NCBI GenBank assembly: GCA_900541235.1
Contig: UQIW01000004.1
Coordinates: forward strand, 1 to 64,000
Direction of reading: 5' to 3'
Source of the DNA: an uncultured Collinsella sp.
Lineage (GTDB): Bacteria; Actinomycetota; Coriobacteriia; Coriobacteriales; Coriobacteriaceae
DNA: 64,000 nucleotides
Shown here: positions 25,692-33,998 of the stretch, in pieces
Position numbering within the stretch: the stretch's first letter is position 1
Layout: each line of letters opens with the position of its first letter
Notes under the pieces: generated by a model
What the model saw: only the letters and a program-made list of their open reading frames with translations
Databases searched by the model: none
What the model was told of the DNA's origin: nothing
Made by a program: the position numbers and the translations under genes

Positions 25692-26996
25692 CTAGTCCAT
25701 TTCTGCCCTGATGAGGTCGAGGGTGCGCTGGCAGTTTTCGCGGACGGGGCCGAGCATATGCTCGCGCAGGTCCGCCATGCCGGGCAGGTCGGCGTATTCG
25801 TCCATGACCTCTTCCATGCAAATGGGCACCTCGTAGGCGAGGTCCATCATGGTCGCAAAGCAAAACTTCTCGGATAGCCCGGCATCGGTGAGCGTCGCCT
25901 CCAGCGCGGGGTCTCCCATACCGTGGTATCGGCGGATAGCGCCTGGACCGATGCGCCCCACACGATTTTCGCCGCCAACGCTCATGGCAAGGCGCGCCCG
26001 GCGGCGCATGCGCTCGTATGCCAGCCCCGATGCGACATCGTACATGGGTGCGAGCGCCGCGTTTGTGCCTTTGCCAAGGATGAGCGAGTAGTTTTTAGCG
26101 TGTGCGTCAGGCGCTCCGATAATGGCGTTATAGAACAACATATAGGTAAAAAGCACAAGATTCATGTGGTGGGGGACTGTGTTAATCAGTCGTTCTTGGA
26201 TGTCTCGTGTAGTTGGTCCTCCGTCGGCGGTGTATTTCTGGATTGGCAATACACCGAGCGCCTGGCAAAAGTCCTCCTGATGCAGCCTTTCGATATTTCC
26301 GCTGCTATTGACCATTCTGTCGTACCGTTCAACGACGAGCGCGGCTTCGTCTTCAAATGTGTAATAGGAGACGTTGGCAGTTGGAATGCCAACACGCCGA
26401 GCCGTTTTCATGCAGACGAATTCGTTTAAGGCCTGATGTTTGAACCCAACGACACCATTTTTGAAGATATGGGTAGTGGGGGATGACCCTAGACATTCGC
26501 ACCATTGGCCATCATGCCAAGCTAGTGCAAATTTGCCTTGATTGCCGCCCAGGGACCAGCTTTCGTTGGAGCCCATCCATGTCTCTCTTTCGTCATCGCG
26601 AATTGCTTTGAGCTTGTGAGCGATTTGAGAATTGGTAAGCGGGCGGTATGCCGAGACCCTGCCGCGGGCGGCGTCTAATTGATCGGCTCGACAAAACTGA
26701 ACGGCCCCCGCGCAGTCTAGACCGATATGGCACAAGAGGGCGACGGGGTTGTTGGATGCAACATCATGCTCGGTGGCAATAGCGCGACGCTGCTCTTGAC
26801 TGTCGGGCAAAAGGCCAAATAGGAACGGGCGGACGATGCTATGGCCATACGTGCGATTGGAAAGCGGCATTGTTAGCGATAACGGTGCTCCGCGATAGGT
26901 TGGGGCGTATGCAAAGCTGCAGAGTCCATGCTCGTCTTGGCGGAGAGTGCCGGCGATTTCGCCACAAATGAGGGTCGCGAGCTCCATCTCTGCCAT
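25692..26996 (-). CDS. hipA: HipA-family serine/threonine kinase toxin
   Basis: Likely type II toxin; the E. coli homologue phosphorylates glutamyl-tRNA synthetase. The 434-residue chain has the HipA N-domain (FGLLPDSQEQRR about 60-72), the phosphorylatable loop SWSLGGNQGKFAL (about 145-157), a catalytic loop IIGAPDAHAKNYSLI (about 290-304) and PMYDVASGL (metal-binding Asp). All kinase motifs look intact. The start abuts the hipB stop (26996/26997), so the two are co-translated. Target in this organism is unknown. Confidence 0.88.
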   Translation of the reverse strand: MAEMELATLICGEIAGTLRQDEHGLCSFAYAPTYRGAPLSLTMPLSNRTYGHSIVRPFLFGLLPDSQEQRRAIATEHDVASNNPVALLCHIGLDCAGAVQFCRADQLDAARGRVSAYRPLTNSQIAHKLKAIRDDERETWMGSNESWSLGGNQGKFALAWHDGQWCECLGSSPTTHIFKNGVVGFKHQALNEFVCMKTARRVGIPTANVSYYTFEDEAALVVERYDRMVNSSGNIERLHQEDFCQALGVLPIQKYTADGGPTTRDIQERLINTVPHHMNLVLFTYMLFYNAIIGAPDAHAKNYSLILGKGTNAALAPMYDVASGLAYERMRRRARLAMSVGGENRVGRIGPGAIRRYHGMGDPALEATLTDAGLSEKFCFATMMDLAYEVPICMEEVMDEYADLPGMADLREHMLGPVRENCQRTLDLIRAEMD

Positions 26997-27428
26997 TTAT
27001 TTCACAACCTTGCAGCCAAAGGAGAGGTTTGAAGTGCCGGAAAGGCCTTGCTCGGCTGCGATTTGGGCCAGCAAGGCACCATAGGAAGATGGCGTTCCTT
27101 GTCGAGTGGGTCGTCTGCCTGCGCTTGGCTTTGGCAGGGTATTCGAGTTCGCGATAGGGAGGTTCACTATCGTCGTCGGATGTTCGGAGGGCGATGCGAT
27201 GGAGTCGTTATCGCTTTGCGCGAAGAGACCAATGCCGAGTGCGTTAAAGACGGTCAGCAACTTGTCGAGTCGAATGCCGGTGGCGTCTCCTAGCTCGAGC
27301 GATGCGAGCAGGCGCTCCGAAACACCGGCTTTTTTAGCGAGGGCCGCACGGGTGATCCCCTGCGCCTCGCGCGCCTGACGCACGTAGATGCCGGCTTGGC
27401 GCGGTGTGGTGATGGGAAAGGTATCCAC
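26997..27428 (-). CDS. hipB: HipB-like helix-turn-helix antitoxin
   Basis: 143-residue DNA-binding antitoxin. Helix-turn-helix at about 10-60: AGIYVRQAREAQGITRAALAKKAGVSERLLASLE (Xre type). The C-terminal 75 residues are low complexity, longer than E. coli HipB (88 residues). GTG start at 27428 with AGGAG seven bases upstream. Three ATGCA-N6-TGCAT sites in its promoter are probable binding sites. It is transcribed ahead of hipA as in known hipBA loci. Confidence 0.88.
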   Translation of the reverse strand: MDTFPITTPRQAGIYVRQAREAQGITRAALAKKAGVSERLLASLELGDATGIRLDKLLTVFNALGIGLFAQSDNDSIASPSEHPTTIVNLPIANSNTLPKPSAGRRPTRQGTPSSYGALLAQIAAEQGLSGTSNLSFGCKVVK

Positions 27429-27442
27429 GGCGATCTCCTAAC

Positions 27443-27512
27443 GTGCAGACTTTTGCATCCTAGTTTGACATGCAAAAGTCTGCATGAAAAGGTCTCATGC
27501 AAAACTCTGCAT
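27443..27512. promoter_or_regulatory. hipBA operator: three ATGCA-N6-TGCAT sites
   Basis: Sites at 27443-27458 (first base changed), 27470-27485 and 27497-27512 share a 16-bp pseudo-palindrome with the core AAAGTC, AAACTC or its complement. They are spaced 27 bp, about 2.5 turns, so neighbours lie on opposite faces. Consistent with cooperative HipB binding and conditional repression. Confidence 0.7.
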
Positions 27513-27548
27513 GAGGCCTCATACGGACGTTTAGTTTTGAAGGGTGTT

Positions 27549-28133
27549 TTACAGCACCAAAATCCCTAGGTGCTCCAGCAAAATCTTGAGGCCGATGAGG
27601 ATGAGTACAACGCCGCCCACGATGGTGGCGGGCTTTTCGTAGCGCGCGCCAAAGATGCGGCCAATCGCCACGCCGGCAACGGAGAAGATGAAGGTTGTGA
27701 TGCCTATGAGCGACACGGCGGGGACGATGTCGGCCGAGAGTGCGGCAAATGAGATGCCCACGGCCAGGGCGTCGATTGAGGTGGCGATGGCGAGGATCAG
27801 GTACTCACCCAGGTCAATCTTTTCGGCATCCTTGCCGTCGCTCTCGTCCTCATCCTCGTCCTCGGTAAAGGCCTCCCGCAGCATTTTGCCGCCGATGAAG
27901 GCCAAAAGGATAAAGGCGATCCAATGGTCGATGGGTCCGATGATGCCCATGAATTGACTGCCGAGCGCCCATCCGATTACGGGCATGCCGGCCTGAAAGC
28001 CGCCAAAGAACAGGCCGAGCACCACGGCGACTTTAAGGTTGATCTTCTTCATGCCAAGGCCCTTGCAGATGGAAACGGCAAAGGCGTCCATCGAAAGGCC
28101 AACGGCGAGCAACGCGAGCTCTGTGAGTCCCAT
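27549..28133 (-). CDS. mntP: Manganese efflux pump MntP
   Basis: Inner-membrane Mn2+ exporter of 194 residues with six membrane helices. The pattern SMDAFAVSICKGLGM in helix 1 and SIDALAVGISFA in helix 4 is diagnostic; the paired Asp residues bind Mn2+. An acidic loop EDEDEDESDGKDAE lies between the halves. The start at 28133 has GAGGGAG; the frame runs upstream through the riboswitch, which is not coding. Controlled by the riboswitch at 28187-28323. Confidence 0.92.
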   Translation of the reverse strand: MGLTELALLAVGLSMDAFAVSICKGLGMKKINLKVAVVLGLFFGGFQAGMPVIGWALGSQFMGIIGPIDHWIAFILLAFIGGKMLREAFTEDEDEDESDGKDAEKIDLGEYLILAIATSIDALAVGISFAALSADIVPAVSLIGITTFIFSVAGVAIGRIFGARYEKPATIVGGVVLILIGLKILLEHLGILVL

Positions 28134-28186
28134 AGTCTGGCTCCCTCTCTGCGGGCGAACCCGCGTGTACTTCTGCCGGGGGAGCA

Positions 28187-28323
28187 ACAAAAAAGACCCG
28201 TGGCGTACGCGTTGCGCGCACAGCCACGAGTCTCGTTCATTAAGGCAAGCCAGGCCGCATCGGCCAGTATGTTGACTTGCCGTGCCACCGGAGGCGAAAC
28301 CGGCCACGCGACTACTCCCTCAT
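28187..28323 (-). ncRNA. yybP-ykoY manganese riboswitch with terminator
   Basis: Read on the minus strand, the leader opens with AGGGAGTAG, contains the conserved loop AAGTCAACATACT (L1 metal site) and the partner loop AACGAGACT (L3). It ends in a terminator hairpin CGTGGC / GCCACG plus six T. These are signatures of the yybP-ykoY aptamer, which turns on Mn2+ exporters when Mn2+ is high. The mntP start is about 50 bases beyond the T tract. A weak promoter TTATGT-17-CATAAA lies just upstream. Confidence 0.88.
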
Positions 28324-28482
28324 TTATGCGAATCCCGATGCTACCACATAAGCAGCTCATTTGGATTGGGGCTCTCAGCTGTGTTCGCTCATTCTGTAAG
28401 CATCGGATTTTGCGGGCGTCACAGGGGCAAACCGTGAGAAACTTATTGACGTTTATGGAGCGTATACGATGGGAGCGATGCC

Positions 28483-29550
28483 TTGGATAAGAACGAGCTG
28501 CAAAAGCGTATGGAACAGGCCATTCGCCTGACGGCACCTGGCCAGCCGATCCGCACCGCCCTCGACATGATCATTGCCGGTCACCTGGGCGCCCTTATCT
28601 GCGTCGGCGACACCGAAAACGTGCTCGCCGCCGGTAACGACGGCTTCCCGCTCAACATTTCGTTTACCTCGAACCGCCTGTTCGAGCTCTCCAAGATGGA
28701 CGGTGCCATCGTTATCGATGGCGACCTCACCCAGATCCTGCGTGCCAACTTCCACCTCAATCCCGATCCCTCGCTCGCCACGAGTGAGACGGGCATGCGT
28801 CACCGTACTGCCGCTCGCATGTCGGTGCTCACCGACGCCATCGTGATCTCGGTTTCGGCTCGTCGTGCCGTCGTCAACGTGTACGTCCACGGCAAGAGCT
28901 ACGAGATCCAGCCCGTCACCACCATCATGAGCTCGGTCAACCAGCTCGTCGCCACGCTCCAGACCACCCGTCAGTCGCTCGATCGCTCCCTGCTGCGCCT
29001 GACGGCCCTTGAGCTCGACGACTACGTCACGCTCGCCGACATCACCGGCATCTTCTCGAGTTTCGAGATCATGCAACAGGCAAAGACCGAGCTTAAGGAT
29101 TGCATCGTCAAGCTGGGTAACCAGGGCAAGCTCGTGCAGATGCAGCTCGAGCAGCTCGCGGGCTCCAGCATGGATACCGAATACGACTTGATGATCCGCG
29201 ACTACGCAAGCGATTCCTCCGAGGCAAACGCCGAGAAGATTCGCGCCGAGCTGAGCCGCATGACGCCTAAGGACCTGTCCGACCCGCAGCATGTGGCGGC
29301 GGTTCTGGGCTATGACGACCTGGACGAGGACTCCGTCATGACGCCGCTGGGCCTGCGCACGCTTTCGCGCGTGTCCGTCGTGCGCGACGGCGTGGCCGAG
29401 AAGATCGTCGACGAGTACGGCTCGCTGCAGGAGCTCATGGATGACATCAGCGAGGATCCGGAGCGCCTGGGCGACTTTGGCGTTAACAACCCTGCCATTC
29501 TTGCGGACTCCCTGTACCGCATGAAGGGCACCAAACAGGGGAACGCATAA
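28483..29550 (+). CDS. disA: DNA integrity scanning protein DisA (diadenylate cyclase)
   Basis: Makes cyclic di-AMP and scans DNA for lesions. Diadenylate cyclase domain (about 1-140) has the DGA motif (MDGAIVIDGDL, about 73-83) and RHR (GMRHRTAARM). A helical linker and a C-terminal helix-hairpin-helix domain follow. The length of 355 residues is normal. TTG start with GGGAG seven bases upstream. The stop overlaps the ispD ATG (ATAATG). radA, usually upstream, is absent. Confidence 0.93.
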   Translation: MDKNELQKRMEQAIRLTAPGQPIRTALDMIIAGHLGALICVGDTENVLAAGNDGFPLNISFTSNRLFELSKMDGAIVIDGDLTQILRANFHLNPDPSLATSETGMRHRTAARMSVLTDAIVISVSARRAVVNVYVHGKSYEIQPVTTIMSSVNQLVATLQTTRQSLDRSLLRLTALELDDYVTLADITGIFSSFEIMQQAKTELKDCIVKLGNQGKLVQMQLEQLAGSSMDTEYDLMIRDYASDSSEANAEKIRAELSRMTPKDLSDPQHVAAVLGYDDLDEDSVMTPLGLRTLSRVSVVRDGVAEKIVDEYGSLQELMDDISEDPERLGDFGVNNPAILADSLYRMKGTKQGNA

Positions 29551-30278
29551 TGGCGCCCGTATGCGCCGTGGTCGTTGCCGGTGGCAGCGGCCAGCGCTTT
29601 GGTAACCCCGGCGGCAAGCAGCTCGTCAATGTAGCGGGCCGTCCGCTTATGAGCTGGTCCATCCGCGCGTTTGACCGTAGCGATAAGGTCGGCCACATCG
29701 TCGTGGTTTGCCCTGCCGAGCGCCGTGCCGAGATGCGCCGCCTGGCCATCGACCCGTTTGACTATGACACGCCCATCAGTTTTGCCGATGCCGGCGATAC
29801 CCGCCAGGACTCCACCCGTGCCGGCGTGCACGCGGTGCCGGCGGGCTTTGAATACGTCGCCATTCACGATGGCGCTCGTCCGCTCATCACGACCGAGGCC
29901 ATCGATCATGCGATCGACGTGCTTGTGGGCGACCGCTCGCTCGACGGTGTCGTGTGCGGTCAACCCGCGATCGACACACTCAAGATCGTCGACGGCGATA
30001 ACATCGTCGAGACGCCGCCGCGTGAGCTTTATTGGGCTGCGCAGACGCCGCAGATCTTTAGCGTCGATGCTATGAAGCGCGCCCACGCTGCAGCCATTGC
30101 CGAGGGCTTTATCGGCACCGATGATTCGTCGCTGGTCGAGCGCATGGGTGGGCGCGTCCGCTGCGTCCAGAGCCCGCGCGATAACCTTAAGGTGACGGTG
30201 CCCGAGGACTTGCGTCCCGTAACCGCGATTCTGCTTGGCCGTATGGCCGAGGGAGAGGACCTTCCCCATGTTCAGTAA
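29550..30278 (+). CDS. ispD: 2-C-methyl-D-erythritol 4-phosphate cytidylyltransferase
   Basis: Third step of the MEP isoprenoid pathway. The CTP-binding loop is VVVAGGSGQRFG at the N-terminus; HDGARPLI and the LKVTVPEDL signature lie towards the C-terminus. 242 residues. Start overlaps the disA stop, and the end overlaps ispF by 11 bases: a tightly coupled disA-ispD-ispF-cysS operon. Confidence 0.94.
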   Translation: MAPVCAVVVAGGSGQRFGNPGGKQLVNVAGRPLMSWSIRAFDRSDKVGHIVVVCPAERRAEMRRLAIDPFDYDTPISFADAGDTRQDSTRAGVHAVPAGFEYVAIHDGARPLITTEAIDHAIDVLVGDRSLDGVVCGQPAIDTLKIVDGDNIVETPPRELYWAAQTPQIFSVDAMKRAHAAAIAEGFIGTDDSSLVERMGGRVRCVQSPRDNLKVTVPEDLRPVTAILLGRMAEGEDLPHVQ

Positions 30279-30762
30279 CCTGCGCATTGGCCATGGCTAC
30301 GACGTTCACCGTCTGGTGGAGGGGCGTCGATGTATCATCGGCGGTGTCGACATTCCCTACGAGCGCGGCCTGCTGGGCCACTCGGATGCCGATGTGCTCG
30401 CGCACGCCTTGGCCGACGCCATTCTGGGCGCCTGCCGTGGGGGAGACATTGGCAAGCTATTCCCCGATACCGACCCCGCCTATGAGGGTGCCGATTCGAT
30501 GGTGCTGCTCGCTCGCGTGATGGACTACGCGCGCGAGCTGGGCTTTGAGTTTGTCGATGCCGATTGCACCATTGCCTGCCAGCAGCCTAAGATCACCCCG
30601 CACCGCGATGCCATGCGTGCCAACCTTGCCCATGCCCTGGGCGTTGACGTCGAAAACGTGGGCGTCGCCGCCACTACGACCGAAAAGCTCGGTTGGGAAG
30701 GCCAGGGCGAGGGAATCGGCGCCTGGGCCGTCTGCCTGCTACAGAAAACCGTTAAGGAGTAA
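30268..30762 (+). CDS. ispF: 2-C-methyl-D-erythritol 2,4-cyclodiphosphate synthase
   Basis: Cyclises the IspE product. Has RIGHGYDVHRL (Zn-binding Asp and His), GLLGHSDADVLAHALADA, DADCTIACQQPK and ATTTEKLGWEGQGEG. 164 residues. ATG at 30268 with GGGAGAGG upstream inside the end of ispD; the frame opens earlier but only in ispD coding sequence. Confidence 0.95.
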   Translation: MFSNLRIGHGYDVHRLVEGRRCIIGGVDIPYERGLLGHSDADVLAHALADAILGACRGGDIGKLFPDTDPAYEGADSMVLLARVMDYARELGFEFVDADCTIACQQPKITPHRDAMRANLAHALGVDVENVGVAATTTEKLGWEGQGEGIGAWAVCLLQKTVKE

Positions 30763-30765
30763 CGA

Positions 30766-32232
30766 ATGCGTATCTACAACAGCGCTACCCATAAAAAGGA
30801 AGAGTTCCAGCCCATCGAGTCCGGCAAGGTCCGCATGTACGTGTGCGGCCCCACGGTCTACGACAACATCCACATCGGCAATGCCCGCACGTTCATCAGC
30901 TTTGACGTGATTCGTCGCTGGCTCATCGCGAGCGGCTACGAGGTCACGTTCGCCCAGAACCTCACCGATGTCGATGACAAGATCATCAAGCGCGCCAACG
31001 AGCAGGGCCGCACTGCCGCCGAGGTCGCGACGGAGTTCTCGGACAAGTTCATCGGCGTCATGCGCGCCGCCAACGTGCTCGATCCCGATGTGCGCCCCCG
31101 CGCCACCAAGGAGATCGGCCCCATGATCGCCATGATCAAGACGCTTATCGAGCAGGGCCACGCTTACGCAGCCGATAACGGCGATGTGTACTTTGCCGTG
31201 CGCAGCGATCCCAACTATGGTCAGGTCTCGGGCCGCAACATCGACGACCTTATGGTTGGCGCGCGCATCGAGGAGAACGAGGACAAGAACGACCCGCTCG
31301 ACTTTGCCCTGTGGAAGGCCGCCAAGCCCGGCGAGCCCAGCTGGCCGAGCCCCTGGGGCGAGGGCCGTCCCGGTTGGCACACCGAGTGCGCCGCCATGGT
31401 GCATCGCTACCTGGGTACTCCGATCGACATCCACGGCGGCGGCTCCGATCTCGCCTTCCCGCATCACGAGAACGAGTGCGCTCAGGCCACCTGCGCCTGG
31501 CACCAGGGCTTCTCCAACACCTGGATGCACACGGGCATGCTGCTGGTCGACGGCGAGAAGATGTCCAAGTCGCTTGGTAACTTCTTTACGCTGGCCGAGG
31601 TCCTCGAGCAGCACTCCGCTGCCGCCCTGCGTTTGCTGATGCTGCAGACGAGCTATCGCTCACCGCTCGACTTTTCTTGGGAGCGCCTGGAGGGTGCCGA
31701 GAACTCGCTCACGCGTATCGCCGGTACGGTCGAGAACCTGCGCTGGGCCGCGAACCACGCGACGGCCGATGCCGATGAGGCAGCATCCGAGGCGTTTGCC
31801 GCCAAGGCCGCCGAGACCCGCGCCACCTTTAAGGAGTGCATGGACGACGACTTTAACACCGCTGGTGCCATGGGTGCCGTCTTTGGCTTTGTGACCGAGT
31901 GCAACCAGTACCTGGAGCAGGCCGGTGACGCTGCCGACAAGGCCGCAGTCCTGGCTGCCGCCGATACGCTGGCCGAGCTGCTCGATACGTTTGGCGTCGA
32001 GCTTCCCGAGCCCAAGGTGGAGCTGCCGCTGGGTCTGCTGGGTGTTGCCGCCGGTTTGGTTGCCTATACGGGCGACGACGTGGACGAGGCTGCTGCCAAG
32101 ATTCTCGAGGCCCGCGCCGAGGCCCGTGCCGCCAAGAACTGGGATTTGGCCGACGCCATCCGCGACCAGCTCAAGGACCTGGGCCTCACCATTGAGGATA
32201 CCGCCGCCGGCACCCGTATTAAGAGTCTCTAG
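30766..32232 (+). CDS. cysS: Cysteinyl-tRNA synthetase
   Basis: Class I synthetase, 488 residues. HIGH motif as NIHIGNART (about 32-40), Zn ligands CGPTVYD and HHENECAQ, and KMSKS in GEKMSKSLGN (about 264-273). C-terminal anticodon domain ends normally with ADAIRDQLKDLGLTIEDTAAGT. Three bases after ispF. In Bacillus mrnC and rlmB come next; here only rlmB does. Confidence 0.95.
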   Translation: MRIYNSATHKKEEFQPIESGKVRMYVCGPTVYDNIHIGNARTFISFDVIRRWLIASGYEVTFAQNLTDVDDKIIKRANEQGRTAAEVATEFSDKFIGVMRAANVLDPDVRPRATKEIGPMIAMIKTLIEQGHAYAADNGDVYFAVRSDPNYGQVSGRNIDDLMVGARIEENEDKNDPLDFALWKAAKPGEPSWPSPWGEGRPGWHTECAAMVHRYLGTPIDIHGGGSDLAFPHHENECAQATCAWHQGFSNTWMHTGMLLVDGEKMSKSLGNFFTLAEVLEQHSAAALRLLMLQTSYRSPLDFSWERLEGAENSLTRIAGTVENLRWAANHATADADEAASEAFAAKAAETRATFKECMDDDFNTAGAMGAVFGFVTECNQYLEQAGDAADKAAVLAAADTLAELLDTFGVELPEPKVELPLGLLGVAAGLVAYTGDDVDEAAAKILEARAEARAAKNWDLADAIRDQLKDLGLTIEDTAAGTRIKSL

Positions 32233-32238
32233 TATTTG

Positions 32239-32341
32239 TCGACCGTTCGAGGTGCGGCAGATTGCCTTGAAAGAGGAGGGCATAGACCTGGTGGTCATGC
32301 CCGACGATTGAAAGGCAAGGTGCCGCACCTCGAACGGTCGA
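32239..32341 (+). repeat. Long nested hairpin between cysS and rlmB
   Basis: Perfect 20-bp outer arms at 32240-32259 and 32321-32340 (CGACCGTTCGAGG... / ...CCTCGAACGGTCG). Inside are TTGCCTT/AAGGCAA, GGGCAT/ATGCCC and GACC/GGTC, all nested, so about 100 bases fold on one axis. No T tract, so not a standard terminator. It sits seven bases past the cysS stop. Confidence 0.8.
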
Positions 32342-32375
32342 TTCTTGTTCGTTATCTATTTAAGGAGGCCGTCCT

Positions 32376-33290
32376 ATGGCCGACAATCGCAAGCGTGCGC
32401 CTCGTGGCGGCAAGCAGGCTGCTTCTGGCTCGCGTCCGATTCGCCGCAATGATCGCGCTGCCGCTCCCAAGGGCCAGCGCGATCGCACCCAGGCCGCACG
32501 TCCGCAGCGCGATCGCAACCGCGACGCTGTCCAGGCTCCCAAGGGCGAGTTTATCGAAGGTCGTCGTGCTGCCGCCGAGGCGCTACGCACTGGTTTTCCC
32601 ATCAAGTGCGCGCTCATTGCCGAGGGCGGGGAGCGCGATGCCGCCTTGTCGCGCCTGGTCGATGACCTCAACGCCGCGGGCGTCCGCATTAAGTTCGTTC
32701 CACGCGCGCAGCTCGATGCGCTGTCGAGCCATGGCGCTCACCAGGGCATTGCGCTCGAGGTTGGCAACTTCCCCTATGCCGATGTCGCCGACATCCTCGA
32801 CCGCGCGGGCGACGGTCCGGCGCTCGTCATCGTGCTCGACCATGTGACCGACGATGGCAACTTTGGTGCGATCGTGCGCTCTGCCGAGGTCGTGGGCGCG
32901 GCAGGCGCCATCATTGCCAACAAGCGCGCCGCCGGTGTGACCGTCGGCAGCTATAAGACTTCTGCCGGCGCCGTCATGCATCTGCCTATCGCGCAGGTGC
33001 CCAACATCGCCCGTGCGCTCGACGATCTTAAGGCCGCTGGCTTTTGGGTGGGCGGTGCCTCCGAGCACGCCGAAGGCAGTTGCTGGGATGCTCCCTTCGA
33101 GGGCCGCGTGGCGCTCGTCATGGGCTCCGAGGGCGACGGCATCTCGCGCCTGGTGCTCGAGAAATGCGACTTTTTGACCAAGCTTCCCCAGCGCGGCATG
33201 ACCGAGAGCCTCAATGTTGCCCAGGCGACCACGGCGCTGTGCTTTGAGTGGCTGCGCCGCAACGCTGGCGAGCTCATGGGGGAGGAGTAG
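32376..33290 (+). CDS. rlmB: 23S rRNA 2'-O-methyltransferase (RlmB/TrmH family)
   Basis: SPOUT methyltransferase of 304 residues. A basic, disordered N-terminal tail of about 55 residues (R, K, A, P rich) precedes the substrate-binding domain (FIEGRRAAAEAL). The knotted catalytic domain follows, with DGNFGAIVRSAE (motif 1), LVMGSEGDGI (motif 2) and ESLNVAQA (motif 3). RBS TAAGGAGG. Position between cysS and yacP fits RlmB rather than other TrmH enzymes. Confidence 0.88.
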   Translation: MADNRKRAPRGGKQAASGSRPIRRNDRAAAPKGQRDRTQAARPQRDRNRDAVQAPKGEFIEGRRAAAEALRTGFPIKCALIAEGGERDAALSRLVDDLNAAGVRIKFVPRAQLDALSSHGAHQGIALEVGNFPYADVADILDRAGDGPALVIVLDHVTDDGNFGAIVRSAEVVGAAGAIIANKRAAGVTVGSYKTSAGAVMHLPIAQVPNIARALDDLKAAGFWVGGASEHAEGSCWDAPFEGRVALVMGSEGDGISRLVLEKCDFLTKLPQRGMTESLNVAQATTALCFEWLRRNAGELMGEE

Positions 33291-33293
33291 CGC

Positions 33294-33971
33294 ATGTCCA
33301 AAAAGAACCGTGCCAAGTCCAAGGCCAAGCGCTTTGGCGAGGGTTCGGCCAAGCCGATTGTTTCGGCCGCGACCTATGGCGTGGGCGGCAATGCGTTTGC
33401 GCAGGCCATCGCCGACCCGGTCTCGACGGTGCACTCCAACAAGCCCGAGCTGCTGGTGGTCGACGGCTACAACGTGATCCACTGCACGCCGCGCTACGAA
33501 AAGCTCGTGTACGACCATTCCGACGATCCGTATTCCAGCGACGTTCACGATATGGCGCGCACCGCCCTCATCAACGACGTCGCCGCCTTTGCCCAGGGCC
33601 GTTACGAGGCCGTGATCGTGTTCGACGGCGCGGGCAATATCTCCAGCGAGCGCCCCAACCTACCGGCCCGCGGCGTGCGCATTGAGTTTTCGCCGACGGG
33701 TGTTTCGGCCGATACCGTGGTGCAGAAGCTCTGCATCGAGGCACGTGAGGAAGGTCGCGCGTGCTCCGTGGTATCGAGCGACGGCACGATCCAGGCCGTC
33801 GTCATGGGCAAGGGCGTTACGCGCATCTCGAGCCGTATGCTGGTAGACGAGATTAAACAGATCGATAACGACGTTCACGAGGCAGAGGAAGCTCCGCAGA
33901 TCAAGATGACTCTGGGCAGTCGCCTGAGCCCCGATGCCCTGGCCAAGCTCAAGGCCCTGCGCGGGAGGTAG
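33294..33971 (+). CDS. yacP: YacP/Rae1-like NYN-domain endoribonuclease
   Basis: PIN-like nuclease fold: LLVVDGYNVIH (first catalytic Asp, about 52-62), VIVFDGAG, and VVSSDGTIQ. In Bacillus the homologue Rae1 cleaves mRNA on the ribosome. The 225-residue protein has a basic N-terminal tail (SKKNRAKSKAKR). Three bases after rlmB with GGAGGAG upstream. sigH, next in Bacillus, is absent. Confidence 0.85.
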   Translation: MSKKNRAKSKAKRFGEGSAKPIVSAATYGVGGNAFAQAIADPVSTVHSNKPELLVVDGYNVIHCTPRYEKLVYDHSDDPYSSDVHDMARTALINDVAAFAQGRYEAVIVFDGAGNISSERPNLPARGVRIEFSPTGVSADTVVQKLCIEAREEGRACSVVSSDGTIQAVVMGKGVTRISSRMLVDEIKQIDNDVHEAEEAPQIKMTLGSRLSPDALAKLKALRGR

Positions 33972-33998
33972 GGGAGTTGGCGGGGCAATGCTGCCTCG

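Noticed and set aside
32236..32311. Extension of cysS or small peptide gene inside the hairpin
   Set aside because: cysS ends in a normal C-terminus with a stop at 32230-32232; the frame inside the hairpin is short and without a start.
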